Source of the DNA: Prevotella sp.
Lineage (GTDB): Bacteria > Bacteroidota > Bacteroidia > Bacteroidales > Bacteroidaceae
Assembly: GCA_022486815.1 (NCBI GenBank)
Contig: JAKVJW010000008.1
Coordinates: forward strand, 43,030 to 107,029
Reading direction: 5' to 3'
Length of the DNA stretch: 64,000 nucleotides
The translations under genes and the position numbers were made by a program. Below are positions 56,161 to 63,641 of this stretch, piece by piece (positions within the stretch are counted from its first letter, which is position 1; each line of letters opens with the position of its first letter). The notes under the pieces are model-generated. The model did no database searches. It was not told the DNA's origin and saw nothing but the letters and a program-made list of their open reading frames with translations.

Positions 56161-56433
56161 TTATTTTTTTGGTGCAGCTAAAGGTTTTGAAGGAGTTGCA
56201 ATTTTCTTCATCGAAGACTGAGTACACTTTCCCTTAGTCCATTTACGGGTCATCTTCTTGCAGGTCTTCCCAGGTTTGCAACCTTTTGCTTTAGACATTT
56301 TCATTGCCCTGCGATTGGTCTTCTGGGGAATTTCAACACGAGTTTTTTCCTTGTTCTGCGGGACATTGGGTTCCTGTGCAGAAGCACATAAACCTAACAA
56401 ACAAAATCCTAAAACGAATAATGATCTTTTCAT
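56161..56433 (-). CDS. Small secreted Lys-rich protein
   Basis: 90 residues. Signal peptide MKRSLFVLGFCLLGLCASAQ with cleavage after ASA. The mature part (about 70 residues) is very basic, rich in Lys, Thr and Pro, with three Cys in KAKGCKPGKTCKKMTRKWTKGKCTQ-type spacing (quoted region about 49-73). No family recognised. Possible roles include binding a negatively charged polymer, antimicrobial action or envelope packing; none is shown. Confidence 0.7.
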   Translation of the reverse strand: MKRSLFVLGFCLLGLCASAQEPNVPQNKEKTRVEIPQKTNRRAMKMSKAKGCKPGKTCKKMTRKWTKGKCTQSSMKKIATPSKPLAAPKK

Positions 56434-57058
56434 ACTTTAAATTATCAAAAGTTCAACAATTGGTCATTATAAAATATGGAGGTTTACTTCCCTCCTTCAT
56501 TAATACCATTCTTCATTTTATGCCAATCACTTACAAGGATTAGCCTAAACTCTTCAACTTAAAATATTCGCATCAAAGATAGTGAAAAATTCGTTATGTA
56601 AGTCTATTAATCGTTTTTTTATATTATATTAGTATTTCGGTCCCCCAGAGGTAACTATTCAGCTAAGGTTTTCCTTGATTTATAGCCACTTACGAACATT
56701 ATTACGTACAAATAAGAGGATTTCATGCTTGACATGCGACGTATGAATTGCCATAAACTATTAATATCAACATCATTAGTGATGATCGAATAGCAGAACA
56801 GTTACTCTCCAGACTTAAGCATTTATCGGAATATCGATATGCATTGCGAATGCTTCGGACAATAGATTTGGGAATTTTGAAAGAACAAATCGAGAATCTC
56901 TATATAGCTTTGCAACCGTTTTTCCACATTTTTACTTTTTTAAGAATACCATGGCGTCTTTCCCAGGATAAAATACTATAATACTATTTCTTTTCTGATC
57001 TTCAGATCGATAATCTGGAATATGAAACAGAAATAACAACTTCTTAAACTTAATTAAT
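56434..57058. other. Long non-coding gap with a possible gene remnant
   Basis: 625 bases. Most is AT-rich with no reading frame. At about 56765-56979 one plus-strand frame is open for about 70 codons without a usable ATG start and reads with protein-like character (SDDRIAEQLLSRLKHLSEY, then ILKEQIENLYIALQPFF). This may be the remains of a gene that has lost its start. Confidence 0.4.
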
Positions 57059-57568
57059 ATGGAAAATACCTTCCCTGAAATGGAACAGCAAATCGCCGAA
57101 TTAAAATTGACTTCGCCAAGTGTGTCACGCGCTATCTACAGACGCTATTTCAACCAGACATTTGTCTTTGATGACCTCAACGAGTACATGAGCCTTGACC
57201 ACAGATTCCAGTGTGAAATGCAACAGTTGTTTACTCTCAATGGTATTAGCAGTGACCAGTTCGATTTCGGGCGGATCACCGACCTTGCCTGTATACCCAG
57301 CCAACTGGAGAATACGGTCATCCAGGTCATTGTCAACAACGCCTGTCCCGAATACCTGAAATTGAAGAAGACACGTAAACCTTTTCCTGAGCGTGAAGGT
57401 TTCTTCCATTTCATCTGCTCTGCCTTCAGAGCATTCCCCAGAACCAAGAGATGGAACAAACTCGCCCATTATTTCAATGTGGCAGCCAAGGAAAGGAAAG
57501 ACTGTCAACTCACCAGTTGCATCAAGTCACTGTCTCTGACCCGGGAAAAAGACGGGAAAGACCGCTAA
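57059..57568 (+). CDS. Uncharacterised 169-residue cytosolic protein
   Basis: No signal peptide or membrane span. The sequence is globular and mixed in charge: an N-terminal acidic helix (MEQQIAELK), RAIYRRYFNQTFVFDDLNEYM, two Cys (ITDLACIPS, NNACPEYL), and a basic C-terminal third (KKTRKPFPEREGFFHFICSAFRAFPRTKRWNKLAHYF, named region about 101-139). The C-terminus is disordered-looking. No family recognised; the basic C-terminal half could bind nucleic acid, but this is a guess. A hairpin follows at 57592-57628. Confidence 0.65.
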   Translation: MENTFPEMEQQIAELKLTSPSVSRAIYRRYFNQTFVFDDLNEYMSLDHRFQCEMQQLFTLNGISSDQFDFGRITDLACIPSQLENTVIQVIVNNACPEYLKLKKTRKPFPEREGFFHFICSAFRAFPRTKRWNKLAHYFNVAAKERKDCQLTSCIKSLSLTREKDGKDR

Positions 57569-57591
57569 AGGCTAAAAGCATCTGAAAGCAA

Positions 57592-57628
57592 AAATGGCGG
57601 TGAGAGCAAATCGTTCTCATCGCCATTT
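57592..57628 (+). terminator. Hairpin after the 169-residue gene
   Basis: AAATGGCGGTGAGA pairs with TCTCATCGCCATTT (one G-U) with a nine-base loop. Weak T tract. Confidence 0.65.
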
Positions 57629-57944
57629 CGTTAATCCATACACTTGTCCAATATCTTTTCTCGTTGATTCATGGGAGAACTTACTATTAACAACCAAAGT
57701 TACCTCTCTATGATAGGCCTAATATTAAATCACCTATTTTTACTGATAATCAGTTAAAAAATTGCTAAAAACGATTATCTAATAGGCCCTATTTATAAAA
57801 AAGCATAAAAAAAGTAATACGTCATAAGTTATCAACTATATTCGTAGCATAATATCATGAACAGATTGTTAATCAGCTTGTTAGAATCACGAAAAACATG
57901 AAGGGGAAACGCCCCGTTCACATAATAATCTAAAACTCAAAATT
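57629..57944. other. AT-rich leader/promoter region of the repeat-protein gene
   Basis: 316 bases with no gene. AT-rich with a weak -7-like TATATTCG near 57837-57844. Just before the ATG, GGGG-AAACG-CCCC (about 57903-57915) forms a small GC hairpin that is striking in this AT-rich context. Confidence 0.4.
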
Positions 57945-58709
57945 ATGTCAAGAATTTCTTTAAGAGCTCTTGGTGGTGAGAGCGGAAAGTATTTAAGCCA
58001 TGCAAATGGCAAAGTTTGGTTGCAAACAGGCAACCAGGGTGAAGGCGAAGTTTTCAACCTCGAAAAATTGCCTAACGGCAGAATAGCATTAGCATGTCAG
58101 GGTGGCGAGAAAGGTAAGTACTTGTCACATGCCTTTGACGAACTATGGTTACAAGACGGAGTCCAAGGCGAAGGCGAAGAGTGGATTTGCCATGATAAAG
58201 GCAACGGAGATGTTTCCTTTGAATGTTTAGGAAAGGAATCCGGCAAATATCTCTCCCATGCCCTCGACAAGATGTGGCTGCAGGATGGCTACCAAGGAGA
58301 AGGAGAACTGTGGGCTAAAGAAGATTTTATTGCACTCCAGGCACTCGGTAAAGAGAAAGGAATGTTCCTTAGTCATGCCTTAGACAAAGTTTGGCTGCAA
58401 ACTGGCAATCAGGGTGAAGGCGAAGTCTTCATTAAAGAGATCAGACCTAACGGCAGAGTAGCATTAGCATGTCTGGGTGGCGAGAAAGGCAAATACCTGT
58501 CACATGCCTTTGACAAACTATGGTTACAAGACGGAGTTCAGGGCGAAGGCGAAGAGTGGATTTGCCATGACAAAGGTAACGGAAAAGTATCCTTTGAATG
58601 TTTAGGAAAAGAATCCGGAAAATATCTCTCTCACGCCTTCGACAAGATGTGGCTGCAGGATGGCTACCAAGGAGAAGGAGAACTGTGGCAACAAGAGAAT
58701 CAGCAATAA
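57945..58709 (+). CDS. Six-repeat protein, probable double beta-trefoil (fascin/lectin-like)
   Basis: 254 residues, no signal peptide. Six tandem repeats of about 40-43 residues share the core G-K-Y-L-S-H-A ... W-L-Q-x-G-x-Q-G-E-G-E-x-(W/F). Repeats form two sets of three: set 1 at about 3-128, set 2 at about 129-254. Repeat 2 and repeat 5 differ at only three of 43 residues, so the halves arose by recent duplication of a three-repeat unit. Three repeats of about 42 residues is the beta-trefoil pattern, and the GKYLSHA-type strand recalls fascin-like and some lectin trefoils. The fold is inference. A cytosolic bivalent carbohydrate- or protein-binding function is possible. It is a single-gene unit with its own terminator. 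Confidence 0.75.
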   Translation: MSRISLRALGGESGKYLSHANGKVWLQTGNQGEGEVFNLEKLPNGRIALACQGGEKGKYLSHAFDELWLQDGVQGEGEEWICHDKGNGDVSFECLGKESGKYLSHALDKMWLQDGYQGEGELWAKEDFIALQALGKEKGMFLSHALDKVWLQTGNQGEGEVFIKEIRPNGRVALACLGGEKGKYLSHAFDKLWLQDGVQGEGEEWICHDKGNGKVSFECLGKESGKYLSHAFDKMWLQDGYQGEGELWQQENQQ

Positions 58710-58726
58710 CTGTCAGCTAAAAGAGA

Positions 58727-58761
58727 GGGGTTCATACCGTGTGTGATATGAACCCCCTTTT
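58727..58761 (+). terminator. Terminator after the repeat-protein gene
   Basis: Perfect 10-bp stem GGGGTTCATA / TATGAACCCC, followed by CTTTT. Confidence 0.8.
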
Positions 58762-58938
58762 AAAATGACCAGCTCGACTGTATGAAACTCCGACGAGAGT
58801 CGGAAGAACTCGTCCAGCAAACTCACTCCGTTATTTTCATAAAAACACTCCGCTTTAATATCAATGCTCCAAAGGTAATGACTTCACGTAATCAATGTAA
58901 TAATAAAAAAGTCATGATAGAATCGTAAACCAACCTGG

Positions 58939-58991
58939 ATGGTGCATAGCGTATTGCTCTATAGTGCATAGCGCAGAACGATATGCACCAT
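58939..58991. repeat. GTGCATAGCG repeat cluster with terminal inverted repeat
   Basis: GTGCATAGCG occurs at 58942-58951 and 58964-58973, 22 bases apart. The block is bounded by the perfect inverted pair ATGGTGCATA (58939-58948) and TATGCACCAT (58982-58991). Confidence 0.6.
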
Positions 58992-59052
58992 AGAGGTAAG
59001 CATATTCTCTTATCGATGAGTCTTTCGAGTTAATCCATTAATCCAGGAATAG

Positions 59053-59093
59053 GCACCGATTCGGTGGAACCAATGCTATATCTCTAGAAATCA
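59053..59093. repeat. 41-base dispersed repeat, copy A
   Basis: Begins GCACCGAT and ends GAAATCA; 34 of 41 bases match copy B at 61173-61213 in the same orientation, with no gap. Confidence 0.55.
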
Positions 59094-59232
59094 GTAGATC
59101 GAATCTGTAATTGATTCATGAAATTCAACTTTTTTTGAACAGATCATGATAAATACCCAATATAACTGCCTTATAAAGATAAAATCCGACAAATCAACAT
59201 TTTTAGGTATTGCAAATATTAAATATTAACCT

Positions 59233-59240
59233 TATCTTTG
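59233..59240 (+). promoter_or_regulatory. Methyltransferase gene promoter -7 box
   Basis: TATCTTTG, 26 bases before ATG 59267. It rules out the in-frame start at 59210, which would lie upstream of the transcription start. Confidence 0.65.
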
Positions 59241-59266
59241 TCCCTGACAAAAAAGTCAGAACAGTT

Positions 59267-59890
59267 ATGAATATCTTTAAACGGTTCATCAATAATTGCG
59301 CCAAACCAGAAAACAATTGTTTCGGGAAAACAATACTTGTAGGAATGAATATCGGTCATGGAAAAATGAGCAAATGGGGATTTTCTCAGTTTTATCTCAA
59401 CCATGAAAGAAAAGTTCTTGATATCGGTTGTGGAGGCGGAAAAAACATCAGAAGATTTCTGCATGTCCTGCCTGACGCCAAAGTATGGGGCATTGACTGC
59501 TCCAGTGAGAGTGTCAGGAAATCCACAAAATTAAATGCACGTGCAATAGCGGAAGGGCGCACGGAAATAACGGAAGGAGACGTTACAGATATGCCTTACG
59601 CCGATGAAAGTTTTGATGTGATCTCCGCATTCGAGACCATCTATTTCTGGCAACCAATACAAAAAGGGTTTAAGGAAGTGAGACGAGTTCTTAAAACCGG
59701 AGGGAGATTCTTCATTATATGCGAGATAAATGACTCCGAAAAAGGTCATTTCTGGTCAGATCGGATTACTGGTATGAAGACTTATTCCATAGGACAACTG
59801 AAGACATTGCTTCAAGAGAGTGGTCTTAAAGTATCCGGAATAAACACCAAAGGTTCTTTCCAGTTTATAGAAGCCACAAAGGTTGCCTGA
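59267..59890 (+). CDS. Class I SAM-dependent methyltransferase
   Basis: 207 residues from ATG 59267, chosen because a promoter box lies just upstream. Motif I is VLDIGCGGGKNIRRF (about 45-59), followed by the acidic motif WGIDCSSESVRKS, the motif EGDVTDMPYADESFDVISAFETIYFW (in parts) and KEVRRVLKTGGRFFI. It belongs to the broad Methyltransf_11/25 type; small-molecule methylation is likely but the substrate is unknown. A stand-alone gene in the accessory region, convergent with the NDT-like gene. Confidence 0.9.
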   Translation: MNIFKRFINNCAKPENNCFGKTILVGMNIGHGKMSKWGFSQFYLNHERKVLDIGCGGGKNIRRFLHVLPDAKVWGIDCSSESVRKSTKLNARAIAEGRTEITEGDVTDMPYADESFDVISAFETIYFWQPIQKGFKEVRRVLKTGGRFFIICEINDSEKGHFWSDRITGMKTYSIGQLKTLLQESGLKVSGINTKGSFQFIEATKVA

Positions 59891-60102
59891 CAGTATTACA
59901 TTATTCCCCCATCATACTTACTCATGTCATACACCACGTGTTCCAGCGGACACACTATTACCTGTTGCTATTCTGACGCTAACTCCCCTCATTACCACAA
60001 TGAAGATAATCTGAATCCGTGAGGCCGATCTCCATGTTTTCCGGAATGTCTGGACAGGTGAACGGGATTCCGCCGGAATATGCATACAAAGCAAAAGAAT
60101 CC

Positions 60103-60645
60103 CTATTTAAACTCTGTTCTAAGCAATGCGTCAAGTGTTGGATATAAGTGTATACCATATTTCTTGCATGTGATTCTAACATTGTCATAACGATAAAAAG
60201 TCGAATCACAGACAACAGCCATTTTCCCGGAACGGGCAAAGAGCCCCAATTCCAGTAAAGATACAGGAGACTTACTCGTGCCTAAAATATTCATGATAAT
60301 AAAAGAAGACTCTTCAAGATGAGACAGCTCCCAGTTGACTTGATAATCCATTTCGCCCTTCTTAGTCCCGTCCCATTTGTCCTGCCTTGGATTAAAAAGA
60401 ATCCATTTACCGTTTTTTGTTTCAAAAAACTGAACCAGACCCCTTTGCCAGTCAACACTACTCCCCATATCAATCGTACCGGCAAGGAACACCTTTTTTG
60501 CACCTATCGTATCTTTTGGATTTGTAATCCTCTCATGGGGATGTAACACGATCACCTTACCATCTGCATATAGAGTTGGCATTATAGACAAGACAATACT
60601 CACCAACATCAAAAGCAATATTCTGAAGTTATTTGTTTTAGTCAT
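60103..60645 (-). CDS. Secreted nucleoside 2-deoxyribosyltransferase-like protein
   Basis: 180 residues. A hydrophobic N-terminus (RILLLMLVSIVLSIMPTLYA) looks like a signal peptide. The rest fits the nucleoside 2-deoxyribosyltransferase-like fold: VFLAGTIDMGSSVDWQRGL (about 52-70), NPRQDKWD, YQVNWELSHLEESSFIIMNIL and SPVSLLELGLFARSGKM, in which Glu about 132 matches the catalytic Glu of the family. Known members exchange bases on deoxynucleosides inside cells; an exported version is odd and could act on nucleosides outside the cytoplasm or on another cell. A weak promoter box (TACCTTTC, 60714-60707 minus strand) lies upstream. Confidence 0.75.
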   Translation of the reverse strand: MTKTNNFRILLLMLVSIVLSIMPTLYADGKVIVLHPHERITNPKDTIGAKKVFLAGTIDMGSSVDWQRGLVQFFETKNGKWILFNPRQDKWDGTKKGEMDYQVNWELSHLEESSFIIMNILGTSKSPVSLLELGLFARSGKMAVVCDSTFYRYDNVRITCKKYGIHLYPTLDALLRTEFK

Positions 60646-60881
60646 TTCTTCGTGGATCTTAATCAGTTTACAAACTCTGTCGCATTTTAAGACTGAGTAC
60701 TCTAAAGAAAGGTAACAACAATTACCTATAAGGATATATGCTCTGAGGTCGTTAACAGCTACCTTGATCGCCCGAAGAGGAGCCTCTCTCTTCTAATGGA
60801 TTACGCCCAGAAGATGCGCGTTGCCAATATCCTCTGCAAATACCTTGAGATAAAGCTATGAATGAAAAGATAAAGATGCCA

Positions 60882-61025
60882 CTATCTAAGATGAGATGCC
60901 AATTTCCCATTTCGGTCTATTATTCCCGCTTCTTTCAGAAATTTATTTTCACTTTTCTTAGAAGCTGTGGCCTTCTTAATAGCAGCTTCCAATCTTTCTT
61001 TCCTTCCTTGAAACAAATCCGTCAT
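60882..61025 (-). CDS. Small 47-residue protein with a strong ribosome-binding site
   Basis: ATG 61025 to TAG 60882. The sequence begins MTDLFQGRKERLEAAIKKAT and ends GIIDRNGKLASHLR: a basic helix with a short C-terminal turn. AGGAGG lies five bases before the ATG (61036-61031), rare in this window, and a -7 box TATATTTG lies at 61070-61063. These three signals support a real, well-translated small gene. Similar short Bacteroidetes proteins ending in a GIxDxxGxL pattern are common but uncharacterised. Confidence 0.6.
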   Translation of the reverse strand: MTDLFQGRKERLEAAIKKATASKKSENKFLKEAGIIDRNGKLASHLR

Positions 61026-61062
61026 AATATCCTCCTTTTATAAAAACCTGAATATCTATATA

Positions 61063-61070
61063 CAAATATA
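61063..61070 (-). promoter_or_regulatory. Promoter -7 box of the 47-residue gene
   Basis: Minus-strand TATATTTG, 38 bases before the ATG at 61025. Confidence 0.5.
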
Positions 61071-61172
61071 CAACAACAAATTCAAATACATTACTGCTCC
61101 CTACCCTAATTGACTAAATCATGAGAAGAAGGCAAACATTAACAACACGTATTCGTCATTTTAACGAAAAAA

Positions 61173-61213
61173 GCACCGATGCTGTTGAACCGATGCTATA
61201 TTTCAGGAAATCA
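61173..61213. repeat. 41-base dispersed repeat, copy B
   Basis: Same-orientation partner of copy A at 59053-59093; both lie in gaps before plus-strand genes. Confidence 0.55.
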
Positions 61214-61284
61214 AAAAATCAATTGAATTCTTGCTGATTAGAAAGAAAAAGGCTACGTTTACAATGATATTAATACAATATGCG

Positions 61285-61440
61285 ATGGAAAAGAAAACTA
61301 TGACAAGAGAAGAGGCCTTGACACGTTTCCTGGCAGCCAGACAGCACAAAAGAGAAGTAGTCGCAGATTTGGAAAAAACGATGAAAGCTGAGTACGAAAA
61401 GGAAACAGGCAAAAAAGCCAACTACTTCTTCTCACTGTGA
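61285..61440 (+). CDS. Small 51-residue charged protein
   Basis: ATG 61285 (MEKKTMTREEALTRFLAARQ). Almost entirely one predicted amphipathic helix, with many Lys, Glu and Arg, ending EKETGKKANYFFSL. The frame is also open to a start at 61231, but that adds a hydrophobic stretch with less convincing composition. It resembles small uncharacterised Bacteroidetes proteins. It lies 26 bases before the IS element's left end, so insertion may have cut off what followed. Confidence 0.5.
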   Translation: MEKKTMTREEALTRFLAARQHKREVVADLEKTMKAEYEKETGKKANYFFSL

Positions 61441-61466
61441 AACAACTTGACTTGGCAAGGATTAAT

Positions 61467-63311
61467 GAGGGTGTGTCAAAATAGACATATCCTCTTTTTT
61501 ATATCACAAAGCCCCGACTTTCTCAAGCCAGAGCTTTGCCATGTCCAAAAATTTTTGTACCTTTAGACATATACTTTATAACTATGGCAAAGTTACACTT
61601 TCTTTCTTACACGCCCAACCAAATGGTTCTTTTTCCACAAAGAATCGATGAGGATATTGCGGAAAATGATCCGGTCCGCCTAATCAACGGTATAATCGAC
61701 GGTCTGAATCTGGACGATATCCTGAAGCTCTATAAGGAATCCGGCCGTAGTCCCTATCATCCCAGGATGATGCTCAAGGTCATCATATACACCTATATGA
61801 ACAACATCTATTCCTGCCGTCGCATAGAGAAGCTTCTGCGCCGTGACATCCATTTCATCTGGCTTTCAGGTTACGAGAAGCCGGACTTTATTACGATCAA
61901 CCGCTTCCGGAACCGTGTGAAGAAAGAAATCAACGGTATATTCACCCGGATCGTTCTGCTGCTGGAAGAAAAGGGGTTTATTACACTTGATACAGAATAT
62001 GTTGACGGCACGAAGATAGAGGCCAAGTCCAATAAATACACTTTTGTCTGGCGCAAGACGGTGGAAAGGAACCGTGCGAAACTGATGGAGAAGATCTCCG
62101 TACTCCTTGAACAGATAGATGACAGTATAGTGCAGGATCAAATGGACCGGGATGAGCCTGTAGAGTTCAGCCCCTCCATGCTGGAAGGACTCGTAAGTGA
62201 ATTACAGACTTCCATTGACAAGACCGCTGTCCCTGAAAACAAGGAGCAGAAGGCAGAGAAAAGGGAGAAGGAAAGACAGCTGCGCCAGCTCAGGGCCCAC
62301 CGGGACAAGTTGCGTGAATATGACCGCCACCTTGAGATGCTGGGTGACCGCAACTCTTATTCCAAGACAGACCATGATGCCACATTCATGCGGATGAAGG
62401 AGGATGCGATGAACAACGGACAGACCAAGCCCGGCTACAACCTGCAGATCGGAACGGAGAACCAGTTCATCACGGACTTCGCCCTCTTCCCCAATCCCAC
62501 TGACACGCTGACCTTCATCCCGTTCTGCAATTCCTTCATGCAGCGTTACCGCCGCTTCCCGCTCAGGGAAGTAGCGGACTCGGGCTATGGCTCGGAAGAA
62601 AACTACCGGTTCATGGAGGAGAACGGCATGGAAGCCTTCGTCAAGTACAACCGCTTCCACATTGAGCAGCGTCCGCGCTATGTTCAGGACCCTTTCCGTC
62701 AGGAGAGTTTCTACTATAATAAGGAGGAAGACTATTACGTCTGTCCCATGGGGCAGCACCTGAGGCGCATCGGCACCAGGAGAGGCAGGACGGCAAGCGG
62801 GTATGCCACCCAAAGCGCAAGGTACAGGGCACAGAGATGCGAGGGATGTCCGCTCCGATGCCGGTGCTTCAAGGCAAGGGGTAACCGTACTATAGAGGTG
62901 AACTACAGGCTCAACGGGTACAAGCGCAAAGCCAGGGGAAAGCTTACTTCCGAAGAGGGAATCAGGCAGAGGGGCAGAAGGTGTATCGAACCTGAGGCAG
63001 TTTTCGGGCAGATGAAATATGATATGGCATACAAACGTTTCAGACATTTTGGAAAAGACAAGGTCACAATGGACTTTGCCTTCTTTGCCATAGCCTTCAA
63101 TCTTAAGAAAATGTGTGCAAGGATAAGAAAAACAGGTTTAAAAGGCTTGTCTTCCTTCTTTTATCGCATAAAAAGCCTTATCTTGACTTGTCTGAGGCAG
63201 AATATACTGCAATTGGTCATGTGCAATGGAAAAATCGCGGCCTGACAGTAAACGGCAAAGATAACTGAGGATGAAAAATAAAAAAGAGGATGAGTCTTTT
63301 GACACACCCTC
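61467..63311 (+). mobile_element. IS1182-family insertion sequence, complete
   Basis: Bounded by inverted ends GAGGGTGTGTCAAAA... (61467 onward) and ...TTTTGACACACCCTC (ending 63311). The ends share GAGGGTGTGTCAAAA, then GAC, then ATCCTCTTTTTT with a two-base gap. Length 1845 bases with one transposase gene. No clear target duplication is visible (left flank ATTAAT, right flank CAATTT). Confidence 0.85.
61584..63245 (+). CDS. IS1182-family transposase
   Basis: 553 residues from ATG 61584 (MAKLHFLSYT); a longer frame upstream reaches into the IS terminus. N-terminal DUF772-type domain (SPYHPRMMLKVIIYTYMN). Catalytic acids: Asp in EYVDGTKIEAKSNKY, Asp in VADSGYGSEENY and Glu in EAVFGQMKYDMAYKRF. 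A Cys-rich segment (YVCPMGQHL, CEGCPLRCRCF) suits the zinc-ribbon insertion of this group. The frame is intact, so the element may be active. Base composition is richer in G and C than the neighbourhood, consistent with recent arrival. Confidence 0.95.
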   Translation: MAKLHFLSYTPNQMVLFPQRIDEDIAENDPVRLINGIIDGLNLDDILKLYKESGRSPYHPRMMLKVIIYTYMNNIYSCRRIEKLLRRDIHFIWLSGYEKPDFITINRFRNRVKKEINGIFTRIVLLLEEKGFITLDTEYVDGTKIEAKSNKYTFVWRKTVERNRAKLMEKISVLLEQIDDSIVQDQMDRDEPVEFSPSMLEGLVSELQTSIDKTAVPENKEQKAEKREKERQLRQLRAHRDKLREYDRHLEMLGDRNSYSKTDHDATFMRMKEDAMNNGQTKPGYNLQIGTENQFITDFALFPNPTDTLTFIPFCNSFMQRYRRFPLREVADSGYGSEENYRFMEENGMEAFVKYNRFHIEQRPRYVQDPFRQESFYYNKEEDYYVCPMGQHLRRIGTRRGRTASGYATQSARYRAQRCEGCPLRCRCFKARGNRTIEVNYRLNGYKRKARGKLTSEEGIRQRGRRCIEPEAVFGQMKYDMAYKRFRHFGKDKVTMDFAFFAIAFNLKKMCARIRKTGLKGLSSFFYRIKSLILTCLRQNILQLVMCNGKIAA

Positions 63312-63641
63312 CAATTTCTCACGTCTCAATTATTATCAGTTCAAATCTGATAACGAAGTACACTTTGTTATAGCTATTGTCGAATTTTTACAAACAGTAC
63401 AGTTGCTTGGGCACAAACCAAACTCTTAGTTTTTTGAATAAGAAAAACCTGTTATACTCACCATATTTTCTTGGTTTTATAATGTGAGCACAAAGGTAAC
63501 ATAGTTTAGAAGTTCAAGCAAAACATCCTTCTGTACACTTACATTCAGAGCTACAGAATAGGCCCTTGAACTATAAGGTAATCATAAACATTCATGAAAA
63601 CTTAAAAAGTTGATAATACCAAGGCCAAACATCCCATCCAT
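63312..63641. other. Gap between the IS element and the sugar transferase gene
   Basis: 330 AT-rich bases with no gene and no clear hairpin. It holds the end of the transcription unit entering from the right edge. Confidence 0.5.

Larger units (their letters stand above)
58762..59232. other. Non-coding gap with short repeats
   Basis: No gene in about 470 bases. It contains a small hairpin CCGAC-GAGA-GTCGG (about 58788-58801), the GTGCATAGCG repeat cluster (58939-58991) and one copy of a 41-base dispersed repeat (59053-59093), both listed separately. Confidence 0.55.

Noticed and set aside
57945..58709. Tandem DNA repeats as a CRISPR array
   Set aside because: The repeats are in frame, coding and about 125 bases long without unique spacers; they reflect protein repeats. 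No CRISPR array or cas gene was seen.
60858..61043. 61-codon plus-strand frame
   Set aside because: Opposite strand to the 47-residue gene, which has a promoter box and a strong ribosome-binding site; this frame has neither.
62202..63047. 281-codon minus-strand frame inside the IS element
   Set aside because: Antisense to the transposase; such shadows are common in GC-richer genes.
61461..63317. Target-site duplication of the IS element
   Set aside because: Flanks ATTAAT and CAATTT share no convincing direct repeat at the element ends.
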